The notes: generated from the letters alone by a model not told the origin. Shown: positions 9,983-18,453, counted from the first letter of the stretch. The stretch: 21,163 nt of DNA from Branchiostoma floridae (GCF_000003815.2 NW_023365730.1:447302-468464), one strand, 5' to 3'. Translations and numbers: made by a program.

Positions 9983-10067
9983 TAAGTCCAAGTTTTGTGT
10001 TGGAAATTTATTGTCCATTCTCAACCAAAAATTTTAGAAAAAGCATGTAGGGCTCTTTGTCTTTCTT

Positions 10068-10185
10068 TACTTCCAAAAAAAGAAGTCAAACCCAAACTAT
10101 CTCGATAAAGCAGTATTTAAGTACATGCATATCCCCTATCTTTGTTTCTACACATGTACCATGTAATTGCAATTATGTCATACCT
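10068..10185. repeat. Dispersed repeat, copy 2
   Basis: Begins CCAAAAAAAGAAGTCAAACC and contains TGTACCATGTAATTGCAATT; related to 4860-5045. Confidence 0.5.
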
Positions 10186-10455
10186 ATGACGCGAAAACGT
10201 TCGATACAGGTGTTCCGGACCGTGTGATAACTTCCGTGCCACACAGGTTTGAAAGTTGTATCACACAGGCTTCCTTTGAGTAAATCGAACCATTTCAAGC
10301 GGGCCAAGTGTGGCACGGTTGGCAATTCGAATAAGCTGATTCGGACGTTGGAACATTGCTGTTGTATCACTTTTTGTTCGAGGGCACCAAATTTGTTCAA
10401 CTTCTGGCGCATTTCGCATCAAAACATGGGTTTTCTCAGGTGGGTATGACATCAA
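10186..10455. other. Intergenic or 3' UTR stretch with overlapping frames
   Basis: Open frames on both strands, higher GC, but no recognised domain or convincing splice pair. Confidence 0.3.
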
Positions 10456-10459
10456 TAAA

Positions 10460-10568
10460 ATACAACACGGTGTATTCCGTATCACCCTCGGTCCCAGCCC
10501 TTCGGCCGTCGGGCGATCCTTCCCGTCGGGCTGGTACCTCGGGTGATACGGAATACACCGTGTTGTAT
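10460..10568. mobile_element. Near-perfect palindromic element
   Basis: Arms 10460-10500 and 10528-10568 match at 38 of 41 positions when one is inverted (starting ATACAACACGGTGTATTCCG). The 27-nt loop is GC-rich with CGTCGGG. No ORF of meaning; a compact foldback MITE, lying in the putative 3' UTR of the His-rich isoform. Confidence 0.8.
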
Positions 10569-10647
10569 TCTGTATTTAGCCTACGGGCATGAACTTGCAA
10601 ACACACTTTCTATTACTCGCCTGTAAAGTTATTGTCCATCCCCCTGT

Positions 10648-10736
10648 CTAACCATGGTGGGGCCCCCTACGCCCGTGACGCCTGTGACCTCCATGACCTC
10701 TACGCCCACCGTGGAAACGACGTCCCATACGCTCAT
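10648..10736 (-). CDS. Terminal exon: His/Gly/Arg-rich C-terminus
   Basis: After acceptor GCAAACACAG the phase-1 frame reads DERMGRRFHGGRRGHGGH, continues RRHGRRGPHHG and stops at TAG. Twenty-eight codons after the split Asp are almost all Gly, Arg or His, from alternating GGT/CAT/GGA/CAC/CGT codons, far richer in GC than the flanks. The exact phase match with C2 and the biased composition support a real exon; the weak pyrimidine tract counts against it. Such tails can bind metals, heparin or membranes, but no activity can be claimed. No AATAAA follows closely; the nearest on this strand is at 10012-10007, so a 3' UTR would include the palindromic element at 10460-10568. Confidence 0.6.
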
Positions 10737-11116
10737 CTGTGTTTGCATTTGACACAAGAAAAAGATTTCTTTAAAATGACTCAAGACATAGCACGGAATC
10801 TAAAGTTTTTCTATTGTTGAAAAAGTATGAATCTTTTATGATCTAGTATATATGAAACATAGAATCTTTAAAAAATGTTTGATAGATAAAAAGAAAATAA
10901 TGTAAATGTAGCAAAAGTATGACTTCAAGGAGCGAAAGGTTAAAAGCATTCATCCAAAGCACTTCGCTCAGTTCACAATTAATACGATTCTGCACATTGT
11001 TTTATGGTTTTACTGATTTTAAAATTATTTTTTACCATTTACTGTCTTCTGGCGTAAAAAAGCTGAACCTTTCCCATAATTGCAGATAATTACCAGACAC
11101 TAGAATTTGTACTTAC

Positions 11117-11165
11117 CGCTCTCTTCAGAAGAGTCTGAGTCTTCCCCTCTCATCCATGGGGGCAA
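11117..11165 (-). CDS. Exon C2: acidic linker exon
   Basis: The 49-nt exon follows acceptor AACTTTCATCCAAAG and ends AGCG/GTAAGT, a consensus donor; phase 0 to 1. It reads LPPWMRGEDSDSSEES plus one base. The acidic Ser/Asp/Glu run contains potential casein-kinase-2-type sites. Counterpart of C1 in the first module set. Two downstream exons (10736 and 9367) both supply AT after the acceptor, turning the split codon into Asp. Confidence 0.65.
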
Positions 11166-11216
11166 CTTTGGATGAAAGTTAAAAAGATTGTCATTATTGT
11201 TTACATATTGTTGTTA

Positions 11217-11250
11217 GGCCACACCAATTTAATTTACTGGTTCACAGATT
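11217..11250. repeat. Solo MITE end
   Basis: Matches the 8243-8276 TIR at 31 of 34 positions and is preceded by TTA. No partner end nearby; a truncated relative. Lies in the B2-C2 intron. Confidence 0.7.
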
Positions 11251-11344
11251 TTTTTTAAAGTGAAAATAAAGCAAGCGTTCATGAATGCAATGGGCAAGAG
11301 GGAAAACTTAATATGGCCATGTCCACTCCATAAACCTGAGTGCA

Positions 11345-11400
11345 ACAAGGCATACACCTGGTCCTCTGGCTTTTTTATCCAGTTAAGCATATTTAACTCT
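11345..11400. repeat. Intronic dispersed repeat (copy 1)
   Basis: AGGCATACACCTGGTCCTCT and CAGTTAAGCAT recur at 17107-17170 in the same order. Confidence 0.5.
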
Positions 11401-11552
11401 AAACTGTAACTTGTTGGGTTCGCCTTCTTTTCTGTTGGGGCGAAGTCATATCCGGATGGTACCCAGGCTTTGTCATGAGAGGTTTCCCAACATATTCATA
11501 TAGAATTACCGGGTCATTTGGTTTCAAATGACAAAGTTAAAATCTTGGACAT

Positions 11553-11675
11553 ACATGTAGTGTTCTATCTGCATAACGTGACATCATAACAGCAGTAAAT
11601 GTTCATTCCTTGACAAAGACTGGTGCTGTACATGTTCAGTTGAAAATTTGGGTGAGTCCAATTTTTGTGTTTGGT
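11553..11675. repeat. Half copy of the 9779 foldback family
   Basis: GTTCTATCTGCATAA, TTGACAAAGACTGG, AAATTTGGGT and TTTTGTGTT align with 9897-10005. Confidence 0.6.
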
Positions 11676-11696
11676 ATTACAGTTAAACTACTTTAA

Positions 11697-11795
11697 TAAA
11701 TAATAATAATGATTGGTTTATTAGTGCCAAACAAGTGCGCAAGTACATGTACATATCATTGCAGCCATACAAGGCTGAATCGGTGTATGATACAT
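11697..11795 (-). mobile_element. LINE 3'-tail fragment
   Basis: On the minus strand it reads TCAGCCTTGTATGGCTGCAA, then an AATAAACCAATCATT stretch ending in (ATT)n. CATACAAGGCTG recurs at 17519-17530. Confidence 0.5.
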
Positions 11796-11970
11796 AATAC
11801 ATTTGATACAAACTACATTAAGATTCATTCAACAAAGATACGACGAAAGGTAGAACGCTATTTTTGAATCTGGATTACCTGAATCTAAAGTAAGACTAAA
11901 CTGTGTGTAGTTGTCCTTTGTAATAATGACTTCTGAACTTCACCACAGATGAATTTTCAAGTTAACCAAC

Positions 11971-12111
11971 CTTGATGTTTCTATCATCCAGATACTCCTG
12001 GAAGTCCTGTTCGTACTGCTGCATGCGCTGAGTGAAGTCCTCGGCGTGCTTGTATGGGTTGTACTCGTTCACATCCTGGTCAAAACAGTCCGAACGCAGC
12101 TCTCCCTCTTC
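11971..12111 (-). CDS. Exon B2: second half of second ECM1-like module
   Basis: The 141-nt exon (47 codons) follows acceptor TTTGTTTCATCACAG and ends AAG/GTTGGT, phase 0 at both ends. It begins EEGELRSDCFDQ, giving CC-x9-CF when joined to A2, then NEYNPYKHAEDFTQ and a charged, likely helical QQYEQDFQEYLDDRNIK tail. It aligns with B1 at DCF, EYNPY and the NIK/NVQ end. If unspliced the frame ends after V-G with TAA. Confidence 0.75.
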
Positions 12112-12889
12112 CTGTGATGAAACAAATTCAAGAGGATATCAAAAAGAAATGGCCATAGAGGAAAAAAAAACCCGTGCAGAGTTGGACAAGACTACTAGTC
12201 CGATTGTCCAGGGCAAGTTAAAGTGCCAATCACACAAGTGCATGTCCAACCCCACTTGCCCCATCAGGCAAACAATATTTCTATGAGTGGGGCCCTCCTC
12301 CCACTACATTATTTGCCTGTTAGTTACAATAATAAAAATTGTACTGACACTATTGTTGTTACATGTATTTCCCCCCAGTTCAGCAGTATTGCCACCAAAG
12401 AGGGTCAACAAACCTGTCCAATACTCCTTTAGTTATCATGCCTTCAATCAAAGTAATCTGAGTTTAAGGAGAGCCACACCTCTAGCAAGTTAAAGAACCC
12501 ATTGCACTTATCGAAAAAACAGTAGGGGTCCTTCCCGGTGTGAGCGAATCAAATAAATCTGCCCGGATATGCAGCTTGAATGTACTGTTGGGGACGGACA
12601 AAAATCTTGCCCATTCCGTCCTCTATGATAGACATACAAATGTAGTATGTACTAGAAAGGCCGACATTTGCTTAAGAGCAAATACAGCATATTTCAGCCA
12701 TACCCCTTCCCACGCAACATTGGACTGTTCCAAATCACCCCTGCGCAAAAATGGAACATCATATTAACAGTACATTATCCCCCAAAGTGGACTGGTATTG
12801 TGAATTGATTCCAGGTAAAAACAGAGCTTGCTTCTATTTTTCAGAAAATGACAATAATCACACCTTCCATTCAGAAAATTTTCATCATG
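12112..12889. other. A2-B2 intron, part; nothing recognised
   Basis: Plus-strand frames of 68-84 codons overlap one another and the exon edge and lack support. Confidence 0.45.
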
Positions 12890-12938
12890 ACTGAAAATTG
12901 TTGAATGACTTCATGTAATGTCATTAACAATTTTCAGT
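12890..12938. repeat. Intronic hairpin with 19-bp stem
   Basis: ACTGAAAATTGTTGAATGAC and GTCATTAACAATTTTCAGT pair with a single bulge around a 10-nt loop. Confidence 0.7.
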
Positions 12939-12965
12939 ACGATAACTAGGTGTAAGTTAAAAAAA

Positions 12966-13116
12966 GTATAAGCTCCTTGTGATGTGGGTACATTTATTAT
13001 TGCAGTGAACTTTTTTTATTCAAGTAGGGCATACGATTTAATAATTATCAAGCAGGTGCAGGTACTGTGGGAGCGTTTGTTTTCTTCAAGCTGTAAAACT
13101 GTTAAACTGTTTTACT
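12966..13116. repeat. Relative of the MITE interior
   Basis: TATAAGCTCCTT..GTGGGTAC, CAGGTGC..TACTGT and TTCAAGCTG..AAAACT occur in the same order as in 8394-8470, with about 65 extra bases in the middle. Confidence 0.5.
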
Positions 13117-13339
13117 TTGTATGCAATCAGCCATCGAGCCTATTCTTAGTTTAGTTTAACAACTTCCTGCCAGACCCGGAAGATACGATTGAACCTTGTT
13201 CGAGGATTTATTTTCGTCTGTCTGGTCAGTCTGTTCATACCCTGGCGCTGAGAGTGTTTTATTGGGCTGAAACTCTGGCAGTTTAAAGTTACTTACAATT
13301 TAAATGTTCAAAGTTTATGTCAAACAACAACAGCACTAG

Positions 13340-13380
13340 GAAATGTGGCCACTATAGACAGGTGGTCACTATAGAGAAAA
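13340..13380. repeat. Short CTATAGA repeat
   Basis: GGCCACTATAGACAGGTGGT followed by CACTATAGAGA; similar to CAGGTGGTTGCTATAGAC near 18727. Confidence 0.4.
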
Positions 13381-13442
13381 TGCTGATCTATTGACTAGGA
13401 GCCATACGTTACACATGATTTCAGTACACTGATCATTAATCA

Positions 13443-13494
13443 TATAAACATTGCACAGGTAAGCCAATTATAAACATTGCACAGGTAAGCCAAT
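13443..13494. repeat. Perfect 26-bp tandem duplication
   Basis: TATAAACATTGCACAGGTAA followed by GCCAAT, twice without change. Each copy holds a donor-like CAGGTAAG on the plus strand. Confidence 0.85.
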
Positions 13495-13890
13495 TGTTTA
13501 GATGTACAATTAAGTTCAAATAATTCTGAAGAGAAATATTGATGAGAAAATAATCATTCTCGCCACTGTCTAACTTTTCTAACTAACGCACCTTTCGCCG
13601 ACTTCATCAAAGGACCGCCGGCTATCAATCAAACACGGCTGTTGATTAGACTTAGAGTTTCAAACAGTCATGTGCTGTGTGCCAGTTGACAGCGAACTTC
13701 ATGCTACGTGATGTTTTACATTGCTTGGACCTTCTTTCCTACAGCGGTGCTTCTACAAAATATTTAGACTGTAACACTGAGTCCCACATGTTTTATAGAA
13801 TAGAATTTGACGCAGAACAGCGTTTTTGCTGGGTATTTTTCTTGAAAAATGTCCGTGGGAATATCAGCGAGGCGGCGACGTAGGGATATC
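13495..13890. other. Intron, nothing recognised
   Basis: A plus-strand 68-codon frame (13677-13883) has no support. Confidence 0.4.
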
Positions 13891-14640
13891 AGACCGTCAA
13901 GAAAAGTCGCACGGCGGCTAACGGCGCAGCGAAGATACTAGCGTTATAAATAAGCGCTTCAACTAAGGATGGCAACCCGTACAATATTTTTGTATACTGT
14001 TGAGCTAAGTAAAGTTTGTTGTTTATGAGGTTTTAGTTGTCTTTGAAGCTTTGCCCCGAAATTTTTTAAAGTCAAACTGCTGAAGAGAAGTAAGTGACTG
14101 CTACGATTATCGTAGATATGGCCCTAAAAAAACTGATAAAAGAAGCCTTCTCAATAGTTTAAAATGCAAGAGCTTCCGGGGGGGTTTCGCCCCCCTGGGT
14201 CCCCACCCCCACCCCCCCCCCCCCCCCCCACAGTGGCCCTGCCCCTGGACCCCGCCAGGGACATTCGGCGGCCCCCGGACCCCTGTCCGACGCTTTGAAA
14301 AAATCCTGGCGAGAAGTCTGTACGGCCTGAGTCTTCAAGTTAACGTATTGTGTGGTCCCGCTTATGAATATTAATTAGCCTTCGCTTTCCTCTTCGCTGA
14401 TTGGCTGAACCATTAATTGAATTAACTCTTCCTGCCGGCTAGACGCAGGTGCAGATGTCGGCTCTGTGGGGTGAACGTCCGAAAGGTCATGGCATGGAGA
14501 ACGAAAGAAAACCAATTTCCCCTAAAAAAAGTGTTGTAATTAAGCCTTTTACAGTACTTTAAGCCAAAAATTTTACTTGGATCATTTTACCAACTATCTT
14601 ATGCCTATCTATACCAAATGTTACTCATACCAGGGTACAG
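13891..14640. repeat. Diverged tandem duplication, unit 1
   Basis: Starts AGACCGTCAAGAAAAGTCGC and ends with GCCTATCTATACCAAATGTT. Shared landmarks with unit 2 are GCTAACGGCGCAGCGAA, CTGAAGAGAAGTAAGTGACT, TTATGAATATTAATTAGCC, CTCTTCGCTGATTGGCT and AAAAATTTTACTTG. It contains a GGGGGGG/CCCCCC hairpin near 14177 and a poly-C run (about 14207-14228). Confidence 0.75.
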
Positions 14641-14662
14641 GGGTGCAAAATATACCGTTATA

Positions 14663-15235
14663 AGACCGTCAACAACAGTCGCACGGAGCTAACAGCGCAG
14701 CGAAAATACCATCGCTAGCGTTTCAACTTCGGATAACAAGTTATAAGTACTGTTGAACTCAGTAACGTTAAAGTTTGTTTTTAGTTGCCTTTGACGGTTT
14801 GACCTGAAATAGTGTTACGCTAAACTCCTGAAGAGAAGTTAAGTGACTGCTGCGATTATCATAGATATGCCCCTAAGAACTGATACAATATAAAGCCTTC
14901 TGAATAGTCTAAAATGCGAGAGCCTTAGGCGGGCTTCGCTCCCACTGGCGGGAACACTGCTATATACGGGATCATGAGGCCCCGCTTATGAATATTAATT
15001 AGCCTTTGGCCTCCTCTTCGCTGATTGGCTAGGTCTTTGATTCAATTAACTCTCCGGCTGACGCGCACAGGTGTGGCTCTGTGCGGGGTCACGGAAAGTC
15101 ACGTCAGGAGGCCAAAAGAAAACAAATTTCCCCTCAGAAAAGTGCCAAAATTAATCATTTTAAAGTTGTTTATGTCAAAAATTTTACTTGAATCTTGTTA
15201 CCAAGTATCTAATGCCTATCTATACCAAATTTCAG
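14663..15235. repeat. Diverged tandem duplication, unit 2
   Basis: Begins AGACCGTCAACAACAGTCGC, offset 772 bp from unit 1, and carries all the landmarks listed there in order, but lacks the long GC-rich insert. Confidence 0.75.
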
Positions 15236-15394
15236 GTCATTTAATTGTAATACCGGCAGAGATGAATCACTTTGAAGATTTGACAGGAGAAAGAAGAAAG
15301 AAACATTACGAATACAATATATTTCACCATACTATGTATGGCTGAAATATAAATATATGCCTTTGAACAAAGCAGAGTCTACAAGCAAAATTTG

Positions 15395-15530
15395 CCCCTC
15401 AAAATGCAGGAAACAGCATTTCATAGGGTCTATATCCAATTTCAAATTTCCAGGGGGAGCTTGCCCCGTAGGATCGTCGGGCTTTTGGCGCTTGGCAGGA
15501 TTTCCAAATTCAACATCAAGGGCACGGACA
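15395..15530. repeat. GC-hairpin repeat relative
   Basis: AAATTTCCAGGGGGAGCTTG followed by CCCC and GATCGTCGGGCTTTTGGCGC resembles the G-run/C-run hairpin type seen at 14170-14300. Confidence 0.35.
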
Positions 15531-15578
15531 AAATGTCAGGCTCAGCCTACATTGTAGAACACTGTGCCAGACACCTAC

Positions 15579-15700
15579 CACACAGCATGGGTGCTGGGGC
15601 TGGTTGTGGATGATCTGATCGATCTTGGATCCCTCCAGAACCCCACTCATCTCCTGCTGAGCCTGACAGAACAGGTTGTTCTTCTCTTCCCTCATCCCGT
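15579..15700 (-). pseudogene. Partial duplicate of exon A2 (3' part)
   Basis: About 40 codons match the end of A2 in frame, from REEKNNLFCQ to HPCCV, with four conservative changes (V to A, G to S, E to D, R to H), and are followed by donor GTAGGT. No acceptor is seen at its upstream edge, which runs into a GT/TTTG tract. Probably an inert partial exon copy. The open frame and few changes suggest it is either young or maintained by conversion. Confidence 0.5.
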
Positions 15701-15840
15701 TGTGTGTGTGTTTGTTGTTTGTTTGTTAGTATGTGTAAGGAGAGAAGAAGGTGACACTTACCATACAGCAAGGGTGCTGGGGCTGGTTGTGTGTGTGCAT
15801 TTGTTTGTTTGTTTGTAGGTGTAAGGAGAGAAGAAGGTGA
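15701..15840. repeat. GT/TTTG tracts in tandem ~88-bp units
   Basis: TGTTTGTTTGTTTG-type runs, each followed by GTAAGGAGAGAAGAAGGTG and an A2 exon-end copy. Confidence 0.7.
15762..15791 (-). pseudogene. Short duplicate of the A2 exon end with donor
   Basis: About 30 nt repeat the last ten codons of A2 and a consensus donor (GTAAGT), with one His-Pro-Cys codon region altered. It is embedded in an approximately 88-bp tandem unit that also carries GT/TTTG microsatellite and a GAGAGAAGAAGGTGACAC motif shared with the A2 donor flank. Confidence 0.45.
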
Positions 15841-15847
15841 CACGTAC

Positions 15848-16039
15848 CACACAGCATGGGTGCTGGGGCTGGTTGCGGATGATCTGTTCGATCTTGGATC
15901 CCTCCAGAACCCCACCCATCTCCTGCTGAACCTGACAGAACAGGTTGTTCTTCTCTTCCCTCAACCCATCCAGGCAGTCCTGGCGCTCCTCGGAGGTGTC
16001 GAGGGCGCAGCACTCGAGCGCCTCAGCCCACCGGTCCTC
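15848..16039 (-). CDS. Exon A2: second cysteine module (ECM1-like)
   Basis: The 192-nt exon follows acceptor CTACTGTCTGTTCAG and ends GTG/GTACGT, phase 0 at both ends. It begins EDRWAEALECC. Cysteines are at residues 10-11, 22, 35 and 62-63; a Trp at 4 matches the Trp at 5 of A1. The middle part is LREEKNNLFCQVQQEM and the end is NQPQHPCCV. Same length, phase and cysteine layout as A1 with low sequence identity, so the module duplication is ancient. The last third of this exon with its donor is duplicated downstream (15579-15700, and a shorter piece at 15762-15791). Exon B2 continues with the matching CF. Confidence 0.75.
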
Positions 16040-16160
16040 CTGAACAGACAGTAGATTGAACTTAATTCATCATTTTGCAAAACATGGTAAAATGAACAGT
16101 TTTAATTTACTGCAACAACTATAAATACATAGTACAACACAGAGTAATAGAATGTCAATA

Positions 16161-16361
16161 GTATATTACATGATATTGAATATATGATATTGAAATTTGA
16201 TCCTCGATATTAAATATGATTATATGATATTAAAATTTGATCCTCGATATTAAATATGATTATATGATATTAAAATTTGATCCTCGATATTAAATATGAT
16301 TATATGATATTAAAATTTGATCCTCGATATAAAATACGATTATATGATATTGAAATTCATT
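16161..16361. repeat. 40-bp AT-rich minisatellite
   Basis: At least four units beginning TCCTCGATATTAAATATGAT at 16201, 16241, 16281 and 16321, with a partial unit before. The array runs into the gap. Confidence 0.9.
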
Positions 16362-16461
16362 NNNNNNNNNNNNNNNNNNNNNNNNNNNNNNNNNNNNNNN
16401 NNNNNNNNNNNNNNNNNNNNNNNNNNNNNNNNNNNNNNNNNNNNNNNNNNNNNNNNNNNNN
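16362..16461. other. Assembly gap, 100 N
   Basis: Exactly 100 N, the conventional placeholder for unknown size, between the minisatellite and unrelated sequence. Confidence 0.95.
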
Positions 16462-16519
16462 GGAGAGCGCACGTCAATGAGATGTTTCCACCATGGTGTC
16501 CACATCTTCTTCTTCTTCT
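16462..16519 (-). CDS. Possible partial exon truncated by the assembly gap
   Basis: An acceptor-like ATCAGAAACTGCAG precedes an open stretch that, entered in the phase left by C1, reads a run of lysines then MWTPWWKHLIDVRS up to the Ns. It is the only sequence seen between C1 and A2 that stays open in that phase beside an acceptor. The polypyrimidine tract is moderate, and the plus strand of the same spot looks like an acceptor too, so this is weak. Confidence 0.2.
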
Positions 16520-16588
16520 CTGCAGTTTCTGATAGAGAATGACAGTGGCAAGATGTTTTGGCATACTATAAAGAGGATACATGCATGT

Positions 16589-16847
16589 ACTCACTCATGC
16601 AATCACTCACTCACTCACTCACTCACTCATGCACTCACTCACTCACTCACTCACTCACTCACTCACTCATGCACTCACTCATGCACTCACTCACTCACTC
16701 ACTCACTCACCCACCCAACCAACCAACCCACCAACCCACTCTCACTCACTCACTCACTCACTCACTCACTCACTCACTCACTCACTCACTCACTCACTCA
16801 CTCACTCACTCACTCACTCACTCACTCACTCACTCACTCACTCACTC
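16589..16847. repeat. (CTCA)n tetranucleotide tract
   Basis: About 250 bp of ACTC repeats with CATG interruptions and an ACCAACCAACC island at 16712-16738. The LTHS-type frames here are artefacts. Confidence 0.95.
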
Positions 16848-17104
16848 CAGTGTTCGTTGTTTGCTGTCTTCCAAGGTGGACGTTGTGAGATGTTGTTCAA
16901 GTCTGACTGCTGATCTCCAGCTGCCTCTGTCTATACTATAGAGTGTTGACTTTTAAATGAGTGCACTGAGGCTCTGCAACAAACCTGACTCAGCCTACAA
17001 ATGTACCCCATATGACAGAGACTGTCATTCTCATATAGGCTGTAGGGCTGATATCAATTAGGATTTTACCACAAAATATTGACTGAAGGAGGCCATATAC
17101 ACAC
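16848..17104. other. Intron, nothing recognised
   Basis: No exon in the required phase was found on the minus strand. Confidence 0.4.
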
Positions 17105-17106
17105 AC

Positions 17107-17170
17107 ACCGAGGCATAAACCTGGTCCTCTTCCAATTTGTTCTTTTTTTCAGTTAAGCATTTTTTCATCT
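17107..17170. repeat. Intronic dispersed repeat (copy 2)
   Basis: AGGCATAAACCTGGTCCTCT and CAGTTAAGCATTTT, related to 11345-11400. Confidence 0.5.
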
Positions 17171-17285
17171 TCCTTGTTCAAATCTGTATGAGAACCAACA
17201 AATCTACCTTATTTTTTTCAATGAACAGCCTTTGAGCTTCAAGTCTTGAATAAAGGTTGAAAGAGACAATCAAACTTCTCTTGTC

Positions 17286-17545
17286 ATTCAGCTTTATTTT
17301 ATTTATTCTATTTTATTCGCATTCGTTTTTCGAGCATTGGACAAGAAGCTCGCAATGAGCTTATGGAGGTCTTCTGCTCTGTATTACATACAATGACAAT
17401 CAAAAGTAACAAAATTGAGATCATAACGAAACGTATAACTTAAGATGAACATGAACATAGACGTCATTTTGCAACATAAGAATAACATAAATACTAACAA
17501 CAAAAACGGGCTAAAGCGCATACAAGGCTGGCATTACCAATCAAT
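17286..17545 (-). mobile_element. LINE 3'-end fragment
   Basis: On the minus strand the segment goes from GCCAGCCTTGTATGCGCTTT to a terminal AATAAAATAGAATAAATAAA tract, the look of a retroposed 3' end. Shares the ACAAGGCTG landmark with 11697-11795. Confidence 0.5.
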
Positions 17546-17703
17546 TTCAAATCAGATTAAGTAAATCTTCCGGTCATTTTGATAAAATTGAAAACATATT
17601 CAAAGATGTTACAATTTATCGAGTGTGGGAGGAAAGGGCTGCCCATAGTGAGAAGGGTGCATTCAGCTTTCCCATCATGGAATGAAAAACAAGCAACACT
17701 TAC

Positions 17704-17749
17704 TGATCAGACGAGCAGGGATAACACGTGCAGGTTTCTTCACATGGAC
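17704..17749 (-). CDS. Exon C1: short linker exon
   Basis: A 46-nt segment lies between a strong acceptor (GTTTTTATTTCTGCAG) and a consensus donor (ATCA/GTAAGT). Joined in phase 0 to B1 it reads VHVKKPARVIPARLI and leaves one base, phase 1. Its position, size and phase match exon C2 (49 nt, phase 0 to 1) after B2. Because A2 needs phase 0, C1 must be followed by another exon of length 3n+2; a candidate runs into the assembly gap. Alternatively C1 is skipped, since B1 to A2 is in frame. The peptide is basic, in contrast with acidic C2. Confidence 0.5.
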
Positions 17750-18158
17750 CTGCAGAAATAAAAACAATTATATCTAATATTCATCAACTCACACACACTG
17801 AGTCACAGTATGAACTACCAAAATCTTTCTCAATGACATTAACAATATTCTTAAGACAGAAATATAATCTAAACACAAGTTGTTGTTTTTTCTCATAATT
17901 TTTAATAATAACCTCAGTCTAAAGCAATGTATACTACTAATTATCTACTATTTTTTTTTCTATATTATGAAGCAAAAGTTCTCATTCAACAAAAAGTTTC
18001 AGCTATACAGAATGTTGTATTATATATTAACCAGTCCTCAATCAAGATTTATCAGGTAATATATTATTTAAGAGGTAATATATCTATTATATAATTAGTA
18101 ACTGTTCTTTAAGACATTTTTGAAGTTAACTCTAAATTTGAGAAATTTTTTTTCAGAC
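17750..18158. other. B1-C1 intron
   Basis: AT-rich with a tandem AGGTAATATAT motif at 18053-18082. Nothing else seen. Confidence 0.4.
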
Positions 18159-18308
18159 CTGGACATTGTGTTCCTTCAGTAGGTTGCTGTACTCCTCATG
18201 GTAAGGCTGGAGGATGTCGCTGTAGTCACGAGAGTCTGTGTACGGGTTGTACTCTGCACCAGCTGCCTGAGCGAAACAGTCATAGCGGCTCGAGCTCTGG
18301 CCTTCCAG
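18159..18308 (-). CDS. Exon B1: second half of first ECM1-like module
   Basis: The 150-nt exon (50 codons) follows acceptor TTTATTTCAG and ends CAG/GTCTGA. The donor is weak beyond the GT, but the frame stops two codons later if it is not spliced (V then TGA). It starts LEGQSSSRYDCFAQ, contains the Cys-Phe that completes the module and an EYNPYTDSRDYSD motif, and ends in a polar, likely helical LLKEHNVQ tail. Sister exon B2 shares DCF, EYNPY and the helical tail. Two incomplete copies of its first half lie just upstream with their own acceptors (18430 and 18552), so three acceptors compete; only this copy has the full exon and a donor. Confidence 0.72.
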
Positions 18309-18331
18309 CTGAAATAAATGTAAGACTACGA

Positions 18332-18430
18332 TCAGAACTTCACACAGTCGCGTGAGTCTGTGTACGGGTTGTACTCTGCACCAGCCGCCTGAGCGAAACA
18401 GTCATAGCGGCTCGAGCTCTGGCCTTCCAG
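18332..18430 (-). pseudogene. Partial duplicate of exon B1 (copy 2)
   Basis: It has the same acceptor context (TTTTTCCAG) and the first 28 codons of B1, nearly identical. It then diverges at SRD into CVKF and TGA. It is 122 bp upstream of B1 on the gene strand. No donor is evident. If included in mRNA it would truncate the protein inside the first module. Most likely a partial tandem duplication of intron end plus 5' half exon. Confidence 0.6.
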
Positions 18431-18453
18431 CTGGAAAAAATGTAAGACTACGA

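Noticed and set aside
10356-10592. 78-codon plus-strand ORF
   Set aside because: Half of it lies in the palindromic element and it has no domain.
15547-16054. Large frames on both strands around exon A2
   Set aside because: They are shadows of A2 and its copies; only the frame 16039-15848 has splice borders, matching length and cysteine pattern.
16161-16361. CRISPR-like array
   Set aside because: Units are contiguous 40-bp repeats without distinct spacers; this is a minisatellite in animal DNA.
16462-16519. Immunoglobulin-like fragment reading GGNISLTCAL on the minus strand
   Set aside because: Only ten residues resemble an Ig strand, the frame does not match the neighbouring exon phase, and the rest is cut by the gap.
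16493-16941. Long LTHSLTHS-type open frames in three phases
   Set aside because: They are produced by a CTCA tetranucleotide tract, open in all frames, and have no gene context.
17107-17210. Conserved AGAGGACCAGGT segment as a duplicated exon
   Set aside because: The two copies sit in non-equivalent introns, and every shared frame has a stop in one copy.
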